DNA of 64,000 nt. It comes from Bacteroidales bacterium (lineage in GTDB: Bacteria; Bacteroidota; Bacteroidia; Bacteroidales; Muribaculaceae). The stretch covers positions 1 to 64,000 of the forward strand of contig JAAVFP010000008.1 in assembly GCA_014800735.1 (NCBI GenBank), given 5' to 3'. The position numbers and the translations under genes were made by a program. A model generated the notes under the pieces. That model saw nothing but the letters and a program-made list of their open reading frames with translations. It made no database searches and was not told the origin of the DNA. Positions within the stretch are counted from its first letter, which is position 1. Each line of letters starts with the position of its first letter. This document shows, piece after piece, positions 8,467 through 18,470 of this stretch.

Positions 8467-11400
8467 ATGAGTCTTTACGCAAGTGCGGTGAAACGCCCGA
8501 TTATGACCACCCTGTGCTTCGTGGCGGTGGTGATTCTGGGTATTTTCTCGCTCATAAAACTCCCGATTGACCTCTATCCGGACATCGAGACCAATACCAT
8601 CATGGTAATGACCACGTATGCCGGTGCGAGCGCTTCGGATATAGAACAGAATGTGACCCGACCGCTGGAAAATGTGCTCAACTCGGTGAACGACCTCAAG
8701 CACATCACATCCAAGTCGCGCGAGAATATTTCGGTCATCACGCTCGAATTTGAGTATGGCAAGGACATTGACGTGCTCACCAACGACGTGCGCGACAAAC
8801 TCGACATGGTGAAGTCGGCCCTACCCGACGATGCCGAGAACCCCATAATCTTCAAGTTCTCCACCGACATGATTCCTATCATCATGCTGTCGGTGAGCGC
8901 ATCGGAAAGTATGCCCGGCCTCTACAAGATTCTCGACGATAACGTGGCCAACCCGCTGGCGCGTGTGTCGGGTGTAGGCTCGGTGTCCATTTCGGGTGCT
9001 CCGAAGCGCGAAATCCACGTGTACGTGGACCCCAACCGCCTGGAGGCCTACAATCTGACCATAGAGCAAATCGGCTCCGTGATTGGTGCCGAGAACCGCA
9101 ATATCCCCGGTGGTTCGTTCGATATCGGCTCGGACACCTACGCACTGCGCGTGCAGGGCGAGTTCCAGAGCAGCGATGAGATGGCCAATATAGTTGTGGG
9201 TTCTTACAACGGCCGTTCGATTTATCTGAGCGACGTGGCCCGCATCGACGACTCGCTTGAGGAGCGCACCCAGCGCACGTTTAACAACGACGAGCAGGGC
9301 GCCATGATTGTAATCCAGAAACAGAGCGGCGCCAACTCGGTGGAAATCTCCAACAAGGTGCTCAAAATGCTCCCCAGCCTTCAGAAGCGCCTCCCGACCG
9401 ACGTTAAACTCGGCATCATCGTGGATACGTCGGACAACATCCGCAACACCATCGCCTCGCTGGTGGAAACGGTGCTCTACGCACTGCTGTTCGTGGTGAT
9501 TGTGGTGTTCTTTTTCCTGGGCCGCTGGCGCGCCACGCTCATCATCACCATCACGATTCCTATTTCGCTTATCGCTTCGTTCATCTACCTATATGCCACG
9601 GGCAATACGCTGAACATCATATCGCTCTCGGCGCTGTCGATTTCAATCGGTATGGTTGTGGACGACGCAATCGTGGTGCTCGAAAATGTCACCACGCATA
9701 TTGAGCGCGGCTCCGACCCGAAGCAGGCTGCCGTGCACGGCACCAACGAGGTGGCTGTGTCCGTAATCGCTTCGACCCTCACCCTTATCGCGGTGTTCTT
9801 CCCGCTGACCCTTGTGACCGGCATGACCGGTGTGCTCTTCCGCCAGCTGGGCTGGATGGTGACCATCATGATGATTATTTCCACCACCTGCGCACTGTCG
9901 CTCACCCCGATGCTGTGCTCGCTGCTTCTGCGGCGCGTCAACAGTCATGGCCGCCTCTACAACCTGCTGTTCACTCCCATCAACCGTGGTCTGGATGCCT
10001 TTGACCGCGGTTACGGCCGCTTCCTGACCTGGATTGTGGGCCACAAGATGATTACGTTCGTAGCCTGTGTGGCTATATTCGTGGGTTCGGTGATGCTGGT
10101 GAAGCAGGTGGGCACCGAGTTCTTCCCCGTGAACGACGACGGCCGTATGCGTGTGAGCCTTGAGCTGCCTATCGGAGCACGTGTGGAGCGCGCACAGGAA
10201 ATCACGATGAAACTGGTGGAGGAATGGCGCGAGAAGTACCCTGAAATCCAGGTGCTCAACTTCACCACCGGTACGGCATCGAGCGACAATACCTTTGCTT
10301 CGCTCAGCGACAACGGCCCCCACATCATTTCGATGAACATCCGCCTGAGCGACCCCGTGGACCGCGACCGCTCGGTGACCGAAATCGCCGGTCTGATGCG
10401 CGAGGACCTCAAGAGGTACCCTGAATACAAGAAGACCCAGGTGTCCGTGGGCGGCATGGGCGGCATGGGCGGCCAGTCGACTCTGGACTACGAAATATAT
10501 GGCTACGACTTTACCGAGACCGACTCGGTGGCCCGCATGATGCAGGCCATGCTTCGTCAGATTCCCGGGGCTGCCGACGTGATGATTTCGCGTTCGGACT
10601 ATCAGCCGGAATATCAGGTGGACTTCGACCGCGAGAAGCTTGCCATCTACGGTCTCAACCTGTCCACCGCCGCCACTTATCTGCGCAACCGTATCAACGG
10701 CCAGCTGGCATCGCAGTTCCGCGAGGATGGCGAGGAATATGACATCAAGGTGATGTATGCCCCCGAGAACCGTACCTCGCTGGAGGACATCGAGAATATT
10801 CTTATCTACAACTCGGCTGGCAAGGCTGTGCGCGTGCGCGACGTCGGTAAGGTAGTGGAACGCTTCACTCCGCCCACAATCGAGCGTAAGGACCGCGAGC
10901 GCATCGTGACCGTTAGCACCGTGGTGCAGGACGTGCCCATGAGCCAGATTGTGGAAGCTGCCCAGGCTCAGATTGATAAGATGGAAATACCCCAGGGCAT
11001 CAACATTGAGCTTTCGGGTACCTACGAGGACCAGCAGGATTCGTTCCGCGACCTCCTCACTCTTGCCGTGCTCATCATCATCCTGGTTTACATCGTGATG
11101 GCTGCCCAGTTCGAAAGTTATACCTATCCGGGCATCATCATGACCTCGCTGATATTCGCCTTCTCGGGTGTGTTCATCATCCTGTGGCTCACGGGCCACA
11201 CGCTCAATGTGATGTCAATGATCGGCGCCATCATGCTTATCGGTATTGTTGTGAAGAACGGTATCGTGCTCATCGACTATATATCGCTTAACCGCGAGCG
11301 CGGCATGTCGATCCGTCGCGCTGTGATTGATGGCGGTGAGTCGCGTCTGCGTCCGGTTGTCATGACCACTCTCACCACCATCCTCGGTATGGTGCCTATG

Positions 11401-11595
11401 GCAGTTGGCTCGGGCCAGGGTGCGGAAATGTGGCGCCCGATGGGTGTGGCCGTTATCGGTGGTCTGACTTTCTCCACCATCCTCACGCTGCTGTTCGTGC
11501 CGATGCTCTACTGTGTGTTCGCCGGACAGGGTATCAAGAAGAACCGCCGCAAGCACCGCGAAGCACTTCTGAAACAAAAATCTCAAAATGCATAA
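8467..11595 (+). CDS. RND multidrug-type efflux pump
   Basis: The 1042-residue inner-membrane protein has the RND layout: one N-terminal helix, a large periplasmic loop, six helices, a second loop and six helices. Diagnostic segments include PIDLYPDIETNTI near the start, GMVVDDAIVVLENV in helix 4 with paired Asp residues for the proton relay, and IGIVVKNGIVLIDY in the second half. This is the hydrophobe/amphiphile exporter (AcrB-like) group, driven by proton import. It is the third gene of the operon, with a small conserved protein 6 bases downstream. Confidence 0.95.
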   Translation: MSLYASAVKRPIMTTLCFVAVVILGIFSLIKLPIDLYPDIETNTIMVMTTYAGASASDIEQNVTRPLENVLNSVNDLKHITSKSRENISVITLEFEYGKDIDVLTNDVRDKLDMVKSALPDDAENPIIFKFSTDMIPIIMLSVSASESMPGLYKILDDNVANPLARVSGVGSVSISGAPKREIHVYVDPNRLEAYNLTIEQIGSVIGAENRNIPGGSFDIGSDTYALRVQGEFQSSDEMANIVVGSYNGRSIYLSDVARIDDSLEERTQRTFNNDEQGAMIVIQKQSGANSVEISNKVLKMLPSLQKRLPTDVKLGIIVDTSDNIRNTIASLVETVLYALLFVVIVVFFFLGRWRATLIITITIPISLIASFIYLYATGNTLNIISLSALSISIGMVVDDAIVVLENVTTHIERGSDPKQAAVHGTNEVAVSVIASTLTLIAVFFPLTLVTGMTGVLFRQLGWMVTIMMIISTTCALSLTPMLCSLLLRRVNSHGRLYNLLFTPINRGLDAFDRGYGRFLTWIVGHKMITFVACVAIFVGSVMLVKQVGTEFFPVNDDGRMRVSLELPIGARVERAQEITMKLVEEWREKYPEIQVLNFTTGTASSDNTFASLSDNGPHIISMNIRLSDPVDRDRSVTEIAGLMREDLKRYPEYKKTQVSVGGMGGMGGQSTLDYEIYGYDFTETDSVARMMQAMLRQIPGAADVMISRSDYQPEYQVDFDREKLAIYGLNLSTAATYLRNRINGQLASQFREDGEEYDIKVMYAPENRTSLEDIENILIYNSAGKAVRVRDVGKVVERFTPPTIERKDRERIVTVSTVVQDVPMSQIVEAAQAQIDKMEIPQGINIELSGTYEDQQDSFRDLLTLAVLIIILVYIVMAAQFESYTYPGIIMTSLIFAFSGVFIILWLTGHTLNVMSMIGAIMLIGIVVKNGIVLIDYISLNRERGMSIRRAVIDGGESRLRPVVMTTLTTILGMVPMAVGSGQGAEMWRPMGVAVIGGLTFSTILTLLFVPMLYCVFAGQGIKKNRRKHREALLKQKSQNA

Positions 11596-11601
11596 TCAGA
11601 A

Positions 11602-11895
11602 ATGAAATCTATATTTATAGCCTTTGACCAGGCTCACTACGAGCGCATAGTGGAAATGCTCGAACGCAGCAACTGCCGCGGCTTCACCGCCTGGCAGGAT
11701 GTGACGGGCCGCGGTACTGTGGACGGCGAGCCCCACTACGGTTCCCACGCCTGGCCCTCGATGGCATCGGCAATTATTACGGTGGTCGAGGATCAGCGAG
11801 TGCCCATTGTCCTTGCCAAGCTCAAGGAGTTCAACGACGAACGCCCCAAATTGGGCCTCCGCGCCTTCGTGTGGAACGTTGAGGACTCCATCTGA
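11602..11895 (+). CDS. Small RND-associated protein (PG0541-like)
   Basis: The 97-residue soluble protein has no signal peptide. Its fold looks like a ferredoxin-like or PII-like sandwich (IFIAFDQAHYERIVEMLE, a central loop, then AIITVVED). I recall it as the PG0541-type transporter-associated family that sits behind RND pumps in Bacteroidales; its function is not established. The six-base gap to the pump gene and the terminator directly downstream make it the last gene of the efflux operon. A regulatory or ligand-sensing role would be inference. Confidence 0.8.
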   Translation: MKSIFIAFDQAHYERIVEMLERSNCRGFTAWQDVTGRGTVDGEPHYGSHAWPSMASAIITVVEDQRVPIVLAKLKEFNDERPKLGLRAFVWNVEDSI

Positions 11896-11916
11896 TATAT
11901 TTCCCCGCCAATACAC

Positions 11917-11952
11917 AAAAAACGCCTGAGAAAAGCTCTCAGGCGTTTTTTA
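11917..11952 (+). terminator. Terminator of the efflux operon
   Basis: A perfect 13-base stem (AAACGCCTGAGA type arms, short loop) is followed by a T run, 22 bases after the last gene. A-rich sequence on its other side could also stop minus-strand transcription of the flavin reductase-like gene. Confidence 0.88.
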
Positions 11953-11975
11953 TGGCCCTTTGCATGACCAAGCAA

Positions 11976-12539
11976 TTACATCAACTCCTTGCCGGCGGCG
12001 AAGGCATGGGCCACGGTTTTGCCGAGGGCTATGTAGGTGTTGTGAACGGGGTCGAAGGTGATGAGGTTCATTTTTTCAACGTCGGGTTTGCCATCCTCTG
12101 CCAGATATTTTTCGTCGCAGACAATATTGACTATTTCAGCAATCAGATAGCAGCCGCTTTCGGATTCGTAGAGTTTCTCTTTGACACGACATTCCATTGT
12201 TATGGGGAAGTCAGTGAATAGGGGAGCATCCACATTCTCGGCTTTGACCACATTCCAACCTGTGGCGGCTACCTTGGAGGGATTTTTCCTGCCACTTACC
12301 ATGCCGACGAAATCAGCCGGAATGGCTTGCTCGGCTGTAGCGAAAGTGAGGGTAAATTCGCCTTTTCGGTTGAGGTTTGCAGTGGTGGCGTGGTTGCCGA
12401 GCGATATCATCACTTCGGTCATGTCCCACTGTCCACCCCATGCGGCGTTCATGGCGTTGGGAGTGCCATCGGCATCGTATGTGCCGATGATAAGCACTGG
12501 CTGGGGGAGTACCCAGGCTTTGGGTTTGAAGTTTTGCAT
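11976..12539 (-). CDS. Flavin reductase-like FMN-binding protein
   Basis: ATG at 12539 (MQNFKPKAW, 187 residues) is preferred; the longer frame would overlap the nuoN terminator. The protein has the split-barrel flavin reductase fold: VLIIGTYDADGTPNAMNAAWGG near the N-terminus, MISLGNHATTANLNRKGEFTL in the middle and a conserved ECRVKEKLYESESG segment. Members bind FMN and reduce or carry flavin in the cytoplasm; the physiological partner is unknown. It is a single gene between two hairpins. Confidence 0.85.
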   Translation of the reverse strand: MQNFKPKAWVLPQPVLIIGTYDADGTPNAMNAAWGGQWDMTEVMISLGNHATTANLNRKGEFTLTFATAEQAIPADFVGMVSGRKNPSKVAATGWNVVKAENVDAPLFTDFPITMECRVKEKLYESESGCYLIAEIVNIVCDEKYLAEDGKPDVEKMNLITFDPVHNTYIALGKTVAHAFAAGKELM

Positions 12540-12565
12540 GATTTTTCTATTATATGTAACTATAA

Positions 12566-12600
12566 CAAAAAGGCGGGACGCCCGGTTGAGCGCCCCGCCT
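12566..12600 (-). terminator. Terminator of the nuo-atp gene run
   Basis: An 11-base stem with one mismatch (AGGCGGG arms) is followed on the minus strand by five T. It lies 24 bases past the nuoN stop and is the only clear terminator found after nuoA. Confidence 0.85.
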
Positions 12601-12623
12601 ATCAATTATGGTAGAATGTTCGA

Positions 12624-14102
12624 TTAGTTGATGAAGAACGTGGTCATCGGGGCGTTCTCGGCCAGGGTGAGCAGCGAGCTGTAGAAGCAGCTGACGATAC
12701 CGAGGGCGAGGATGCCGGCAACGGTAATCCACAGGCCAAGGCGCTCGCTGCAGGTGGAGCGGAAGTTGGGGATTACGCAGTCGTCGTTGGAGATGAACAT
12801 TGCCTTAACCACCAGCAGGTAGTAGTAGAGCGAGATGATGGTGTTGATGAGTGCGATGAGCACCAGGACATAGATTGCGGTAGAGCCCTGATTGATGGCG
12901 CCGGTGAAGATGAAGAACTTCGAGAAGAAACCGGCGAAGGGAGGAATACCTGCAAGCGAGAACATGGCAAGCATCATGGCCACCGACAGGCGGGGGTTGG
13001 TCTTGTAGAGACCGCGATAGTCGTTCATCGACACTTTGCCGGTGGCGTTTTCGATAGCACCGATAACACCGAATGCGGCAAGGTTGGAGAAGATGTAGAC
13101 CAGGATATAGTACATGAGAGCTGCCATGCCCATAGCGTTGAAACCGATGACACCAAGCATGATGTAGCCGGCCTGGGAGATGGACGAGAAGGCAAGGAAG
13201 CGCTTCATGTTGCGCTGACGGATGGCGAAGAGGTTACCGATGGTGATGGTGAGGATGATGAGGGCGTAGAGCATCCATTCCCAAATCTGGGAGTAGACAG
13301 CACCGAACACCTGAGCCATGACCACGAGGAAAGCAAATGCGGTAGCACCCTTGGAGATGACCGAAAGATAGGAGGTGACGGAAGTGGGAGCACCCTGGTA
13401 GACGTCAGCGGTCCAGAGGTGGAAGGGCACAAGCGAGAGCTTGAAGCCGATGCCGGCAATCACGAATGCGACGGCCATCACAAGCATCAGGCTGGAGCCG
13501 CCGATAACGGCACCGTAGATGTTGTGGAAGTAGAGCGAGCCGCTCAGACCGTAGACGAACGAAAGACCCATCATGAAGATGGCCGAGGAGAACACGGCTG
13601 TGAGGATGTACTTGATGGCGGCTTCGTGGCTTTCGTAGCGGTTCTTGTCGAGTGCAACCATTGCGGCCAGAGGCAGCGAGGCGCTTTCAAGACCGATGAA
13701 GAACAGCAGGAAGTGACGGGCGGAAATCATGAGGTACATGCCGAAGAGGGTAACCAGCAGAAGTTCATAGAACTCGCCGCGACGCATGGCCATGCTCTCG
13801 CTGTTGGCCCAGGAAATGGACTGGATGAGAACGATGACAACACCGACGTTGAGAATATTCTTGATAGCTACGATGACGGGCGAGGTGACATACATGCCGC
13901 TGAAGGCTTCCACATCGGTGGGGGTGCCCAGGCAGTGGCAGCATAGGCCGCCTGCGGTAATCAGCAGGGTGAGTACGGCAGCGAAAGCCGGGAGAGCTTT
14001 CTGTGTACTCTTAGGCATAAACGTGTCGTAGAGGAATACGAGCAGAAAGACAACGAGGAGCGCAATCTCCTGCTTCAGGGCTAAAAATTGTGAGTAATCC
14101 AT
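12624..14102 (-). CDS. nuoN: Complex I subunit N
   Basis: The 492-residue, highly hydrophobic protein has the antiporter-like fold of NuoL/M/N with about 14 membrane helices. The conserved helix containing KLSLVPFHLWTADVYQGAP identifies the proton-channel family, and position and length fit NuoN. It forms one of the proton-pumping modules in the membrane arm. It is the last gene of the run, 23 bases after nuoM, and is followed by a terminator. Confidence 0.95.
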   Translation of the reverse strand: MDYSQFLALKQEIALLVVFLLVFLYDTFMPKSTQKALPAFAAVLTLLITAGGLCCHCLGTPTDVEAFSGMYVTSPVIVAIKNILNVGVVIVLIQSISWANSESMAMRRGEFYELLLVTLFGMYLMISARHFLLFFIGLESASLPLAAMVALDKNRYESHEAAIKYILTAVFSSAIFMMGLSFVYGLSGSLYFHNIYGAVIGGSSLMLVMAVAFVIAGIGFKLSLVPFHLWTADVYQGAPTSVTSYLSVISKGATAFAFLVVMAQVFGAVYSQIWEWMLYALIILTITIGNLFAIRQRNMKRFLAFSSISQAGYIMLGVIGFNAMGMAALMYYILVYIFSNLAAFGVIGAIENATGKVSMNDYRGLYKTNPRLSVAMMLAMFSLAGIPPFAGFFSKFFIFTGAINQGSTAIYVLVLIALINTIISLYYYLLVVKAMFISNDDCVIPNFRSTCSERLGLWITVAGILALGIVSCFYSSLLTLAENAPMTTFFIN

Positions 14103-14125
14103 TGCGATTTATTCCTTTTGGAGGT

Positions 14126-15652
14126 TTACATACCGAGCACACGGAAGATTTCCGGGCTGAAGGTTGTTTGGATCAGATGGTTGAAGAAGTTGGGGAAGCA
14201 GCCGATGGCAGCCACGCAGAGGATGAGGGTGACAGTGGAGAGGCGTTCCCACCAGGTGGCATCGGTGAGCTGCAGGTGGTGCTCGTCGTAGACCTTGCCG
14301 AAGAGGAGCTTGCCGACAACGCGGAGGATGTAGACAGCGGTGATGACGATGGAGCAGCAGGCAATGATGGTGAACACCAGGCGGAGCGAACCCTGACCGG
14401 CGAGGTAGTTCTCCATACCGGCCTGGAACGAACCGACGAAGATGGTCATTTCAGCCACGAAGCCCGACAGACCGGGGAGACCGAGGGATGCCATACCGGC
14501 AATCACGTAGCACACCGAGAGGTAGGGCATGATCTGCATCATGCCGCCCATCTGGGTGATTTCGCGGGTGTGGGTACGACCGTAAATCATACCGATGAGC
14601 GCGAAGAAGAGGGCGGTCATAAGGCCGTGGGAAAGCATCTGCATGATGGCACCGGTCATTGCGGTGGAGTTGAGCATCAGGATGGCGAAGAGCACCAGGC
14701 CGCAGTGCGACACCGATGAGTAGGCGTTGATGTACTTGAGGTCGGTCTTTACGCAAGCGCAGAAAGCACCGTAGACAACCGAGGTTCCGGTGAGGATGAG
14801 GAAAATCCACGAGAGTTCCTGAGCGGCGTAGGGCATAAGGTAGATGGCCACACGGAAGCAGCCGTAGCCACCGAGCTTCATGAGCACACCTGCGTGGAGC
14901 ATGGACACTGCAGTGGGGGCGCAGGCATGACCGTCGGGCGACCAGGTGTGGAAGGGGAACATGGCGCCGAGCACACCGAAACCGACGAAGGTCATGGGGA
15001 AGAGGAACTTCTGCCAGCCTTCGCTGATGCAGTTGTTCTGGGCGATTTCAAGGATGTTCCAGGTGAGGGGCTCGCCGGCGGGAGCGGAGTGGTAGTAGAT
15101 GCCGATGAGGCCGAGCATCAGGAATGCGGAGCCACCCATGAGCATGAGTGTGAGCTTCATTGCGGAGTATTCCTTGCGGCCAGAGCCCCACACACCAATC
15201 AGGAGGTACATGGGAATCAGAGCGACCTCATAGAACATGAACATGGTGAAGAGGTCCACCGAGATGAAGAAGCCGAACACACCCACCGAAAGCAGAATCA
15301 GCCAGAGGAAGAATTCCTTGGCCTGGTTGATGGTCCAGGAGGCGAAAGAGCCGGCGAACACGATGATGGACGAAAGGATAATCATGGCCACCGAGATACC
15401 GTCGACACCCACGGCAAGGTGGATGTTGAGCGGGGCGAACCAAGCCCACGAACCGGTGAAGAGCATCGGGGCGGTTTCGCCGGCGGCGCGGAGTTTGAGA
15501 TAGTCAAGCAGCAGTACCACCGACAGGGCGATGAGCGCGATGGAGCCCGTTACGGCCACGGTGCGCACCTGTCGGATATTCCGGCACAGGCCAAGACCCG
15601 CCAGCATGAGCAGGGGGATGACCACAAAATAGATTAGTATATTGGAAAACAT
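14126..15652 (-). CDS. nuoM: Complex I subunit M
   Basis: The 508-residue membrane protein of the antiporter-like family carries MFPFHTWSPDGHACAPTAVSMLHAGVLMKLGGYG, here cited only as the segment at about residues 231-264, which is the NuoM signature. It has a conserved Lys in a mid-membrane helix for proton translocation. It lies between nuoL and nuoN with short spacers (37 and 23 bases), the normal membrane-arm order. Confidence 0.95.
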   Translation of the reverse strand: MFSNILIYFVVIPLLMLAGLGLCRNIRQVRTVAVTGSIALIALSVVLLLDYLKLRAAGETAPMLFTGSWAWFAPLNIHLAVGVDGISVAMIILSSIIVFAGSFASWTINQAKEFFLWLILLSVGVFGFFISVDLFTMFMFYEVALIPMYLLIGVWGSGRKEYSAMKLTLMLMGGSAFLMLGLIGIYYHSAPAGEPLTWNILEIAQNNCISEGWQKFLFPMTFVGFGVLGAMFPFHTWSPDGHACAPTAVSMLHAGVLMKLGGYGCFRVAIYLMPYAAQELSWIFLILTGTSVVYGAFCACVKTDLKYINAYSSVSHCGLVLFAILMLNSTAMTGAIMQMLSHGLMTALFFALIGMIYGRTHTREITQMGGMMQIMPYLSVCYVIAGMASLGLPGLSGFVAEMTIFVGSFQAGMENYLAGQGSLRLVFTIIACCSIVITAVYILRVVGKLLFGKVYDEHHLQLTDATWWERLSTVTLILCVAAIGCFPNFFNHLIQTTFSPEIFRVLGM

Positions 15653-15689
15653 AATGACTGATTTTGATTTTGTTTGTACCGGCGCTTAC

Positions 15690-17627
15690 TTAGAGAATGC
15701 AGATGAAAGTGATTCCGCCCAGAGCAAGGGCACCGATGAGGTAAATCCAGACATACATCTGAATCTGGCCGGACTGCAGAGGCTTGATGGCCTCGGAAGC
15801 CTTGTTGGTGACAGTGGCGAAGGAGTCCATGGTGCCGTCGATGATGTGGCGGTCGAACCATGCGAGGGGACGGCAGATGCAGCCGAAGATAATCTTGTGG
15901 GTGATGAACATGTAGAGCTCATCCCAGTAGAAGCGGTGGTGACACCAGTCCCACAGAGCGGGCACGGCGTTCTTGACCTTGTTGGGCATGGGGTTTTCGC
16001 GGAGATACATCTTGGCTGCGAGGCCGATGGCCAGCAGGGCGATGATGACGCTGGGGATTGCGATGGCCATGTCCAGGTGAATGTCATAGGGCATGCGGTT
16101 CCAGGTGACGAAGTGGCCAAAGGGGATGAAGCCAGCAACACACGATACGGCAGCGAGGAACACCAGCGGCAGGCTCATGCACCAGGGGCCATCGTGGGGA
16201 GTGTGGTGATACTCGGGGTTCTTCCACCAGAAGATGAGGAAGTACATGCGGAACATGTAGAAAGCCGTGAGAGCAGCCACCATGGTGAGCCATGCACCCA
16301 TGTAGGGGCTCCAGGCATAGGCGGCAGCCAGGATTTCGTCCTTGGAGAAGAAGCCGGAGAAGGGAGGAATACCTGCGATGGCAAGACAGCCGATGAGGAA
16401 TGTCCAGTGGGTGATGGGCATGTACTTGCGCAGGCCACCCATGGCGGTGTAGTCGTTGGAGTGAACGGCATGAATCAGGGCACCAGCTCCGAGGAAGAGG
16501 AGGGCCTTGAACATGGCGTGGGTGAAGAGGTGGAACATCGAGGCCATGTAGCCAACGCCGTGGTGGCACACTTCGCTGTTGCCGTTGGAGGCTACGCCGA
16601 GCGAAACCATCATGAAGGCAATCTGCGAGATGGTGGAGAAGGCCAGGATGCGTTTGATGTCGATTTGCGCGCAGGCAACCATGGCGGCGTAGAAGGCGGT
16701 GATTGCGCCAACGACAGCCACGATAGTGGTGGCGGAAACCTCAACCATGTAGACGGGGAACATGCGGGCAACCAGATATACACCGGCCACAACCATGGTG
16801 GCGGCGTGGATGAGGGCCGACACGGGGGTGGGGCCTTCCATAGCATCGGGCAGCCAGATGTGCAGAGGCATCATAGCCGATTTACCCATACCGCCCATGA
16901 AGATGAGCACCAGTGCCCAGGTGAGCACCGAAGCACCCATGAAGGTTGCGCCACCGGTGGAGGCGAGCACTGCGCCGGGGTTCTGGGTGAGGGTGATGAA
17001 GTCAAAGGTATCGGTGTAGTACGACAGCACCAGGATGCCGATGAGGAAGCCGAGGTCGGCGAAGCGGGTTACGATGAACGCCTTCTTCGAAGCAGCCACA
17101 GCGGTGTGGCGGGTGTAGTAGAAACCGATGAGGAGGTAGGACGAAGCACCTACGAGCTCCCAGAAGATATACATCTGGAAAATGTTGGTGGCAACAACCA
17201 GGCCGAGCATCGAGAAGCTGAAGAGCGACAGGAATGCGTAGTAGCGCTGGAAGCCTTTTTCGCCTTCCATGTAGCCGAGGCTGTAGAGGTGCACCATGAA
17301 GGAGATGGTGGTGATCACTACGAGCATGAGGGCCGAAATGGGGTCGAGCAGGAAGCCCAGGTTGATGACGAGCTTATCGGTGAACGCCAGCCAGGTCTGG
17401 TTGAAGATGATGGACTGGAGGCGTTCGCCGGTTTCGGCGATAAATTCGGGTGAGCCGCTGAAGAAGTAGGTGAACGCGGTGATGTACGAAAGCACCAGGG
17501 TCGTTCCCATTCCGGCAATGCCGAGCGTGGCGGCGAGTTTGTGGCTCATCTTGCAGCCGGCGATGCCCAGCAGGAGGAACATCGTCAGCGGGATGGCTAA
17601 GATTAGAATTGGTAATGTAATATCCAT
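15690..17627 (-). CDS. nuoL: Complex I subunit L
   Basis: The 645-residue protein is the largest antiporter-like subunit. It has the N-terminal oxidoreductase domain, the core with MPLHIWLPDAMEGPTPVSAL and a C-terminal extension of about 150 residues that fits the long lateral helix of NuoL. It pumps protons at the distal end of the membrane arm. The nuoK stop is only 5 bases upstream, so translation is probably coupled. Confidence 0.95.
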   Translation of the reverse strand: MDITLPILILAIPLTMFLLLGIAGCKMSHKLAATLGIAGMGTTLVLSYITAFTYFFSGSPEFIAETGERLQSIIFNQTWLAFTDKLVINLGFLLDPISALMLVVITTISFMVHLYSLGYMEGEKGFQRYYAFLSLFSFSMLGLVVATNIFQMYIFWELVGASSYLLIGFYYTRHTAVAASKKAFIVTRFADLGFLIGILVLSYYTDTFDFITLTQNPGAVLASTGGATFMGASVLTWALVLIFMGGMGKSAMMPLHIWLPDAMEGPTPVSALIHAATMVVAGVYLVARMFPVYMVEVSATTIVAVVGAITAFYAAMVACAQIDIKRILAFSTISQIAFMMVSLGVASNGNSEVCHHGVGYMASMFHLFTHAMFKALLFLGAGALIHAVHSNDYTAMGGLRKYMPITHWTFLIGCLAIAGIPPFSGFFSKDEILAAAYAWSPYMGAWLTMVAALTAFYMFRMYFLIFWWKNPEYHHTPHDGPWCMSLPLVFLAAVSCVAGFIPFGHFVTWNRMPYDIHLDMAIAIPSVIIALLAIGLAAKMYLRENPMPNKVKNAVPALWDWCHHRFYWDELYMFITHKIIFGCICRPLAWFDRHIIDGTMDSFATVTNKASEAIKPLQSGQIQMYVWIYLIGALALGGITFICIL

Positions 17628-17632
17628 AGTGC

Positions 17633-17944
17633 TTAAAACTTCATTTCGTTAAGAGTACGGACGTCGACGTTCTTGGCAACGCGGAAAATGTTGATGATGA
17701 TAGCGATGGCCAGAGCGGTCTCGGCAGCGGCGATAGCGATTGCAAAGAGGGTGAAGAACATGCCCTCGGTCTGCTCGGGGAAAAGGAAGCGGTTGAACAC
17801 CACGAAGTTGATGTCGACAGCATTGAGCATGAGCTCGATGGATACGAGCATTGCAATCATGTTCTTGCGGGTGATGAAACCATACACCCCGCAGCAGAAC
17901 ATCACCAGAGCGGGGATAAGGTAATATATAGCTGTAATTTCCAT
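17633..17944 (-). CDS. nuoK: Complex I subunit K
   Basis: The 103-residue protein with three membrane helices has the conserved membrane Glu residues (MLVSIELMLNAVDINFVVF and the following AAAETALAIAI). ATG at 17944 is preferred over a TTG at 17953, which would overlap the nuoJ stop. It is a core membrane-arm subunit in the proton path between the quinone site and NuoN. Confidence 0.94.
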   Translation of the reverse strand: MEITAIYYLIPALVMFCCGVYGFITRKNMIAMLVSIELMLNAVDINFVVFNRFLFPEQTEGMFFTLFAIAIAAAETALAIAIIINIFRVAKNVDVRTLNEMKF

Positions 17945-17949
17945 ATCAA

Positions 17950-18462
17950 TCAACGTTTACGGGCAACTACAACGCCACCGATTATACACGCGAGAAGGAG
18001 CACGCTGACAGCCTCGAAGGGCAGCAGGTACTGGCCGTTGCCGGTTCCCATCATTGTTTCGCCAATCTGATTCATGGTGGGAGCCTCCATGGCAGGTTTG
18101 GCCACAAACATGAGAGTGCGGCTTACCAGGGCATAGCCGGCGATAAGAAGGGTGGCAACAGCGGCGATGCCTCCGAGAACCCTCGATTTGGAGGTGAGGC
18201 GCTCGGTGTTGTCGCCGGGTTTGCTTGTCAGGAGAATGGCGAACACGAACAGCACCACGATACCGCCTGCGTACACGGCAATCTGAACCGCACCGAGGAA
18301 CTCATAGTCGAGCATGAAGTAGACCACGGCGGCGGCAAAAAGCGTGAACAGCAGGTAGGTGGCGGCGCGCAGGATTTTGCGGGTCGTAACGGCCATCACC
18401 GAGAAGATTATCATCGACAGTGCGACGATAAAGTACAAGATAATACTTCCTACTGATTCCAT
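17950..18462 (-). CDS. nuoJ: Complex I subunit J
   Basis: The 170-residue membrane protein has five predicted helices, including the NuoJ signature around DYEFLGAVQIAVYAGGIVVL, whose pi-bulge helix moves during the catalytic cycle of complex I. It lies 8 bases after nuoI and 5 before nuoK. Confidence 0.94.
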   Translation of the reverse strand: MESVGSIILYFIVALSMIIFSVMAVTTRKILRAATYLLFTLFAAAVVYFMLDYEFLGAVQIAVYAGGIVVLFVFAILLTSKPGDNTERLTSKSRVLGGIAAVATLLIAGYALVSRTLMFVAKPAMEAPTMNQIGETMMGTGNGQYLLPFEAVSVLLLACIIGGVVVARKR

Positions 18463-18470
18463 ATATTGGT

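Noticed and set aside
7028-8482. Frame of 484 codons antisense to the efflux adaptor
   Set aside because: Codon bias of the sense gene creates open antisense frames; the product has no family features.
9643-11199. Frame of 518 codons antisense to the RND pump
   Set aside because: His/Gln-rich shadow of a highly conserved membrane-protein gene.
15642-17453. Plus-strand frame of 603 codons antisense to nuoL
   Set aside because: Glu/His/Gly-rich composition without membrane or domain features; shadow of nuoL.
17633-17953. Upstream TTG start for nuoK
   Set aside because: It would overlap the nuoJ stop; the ATG at 17944 gives the usual NuoK length.
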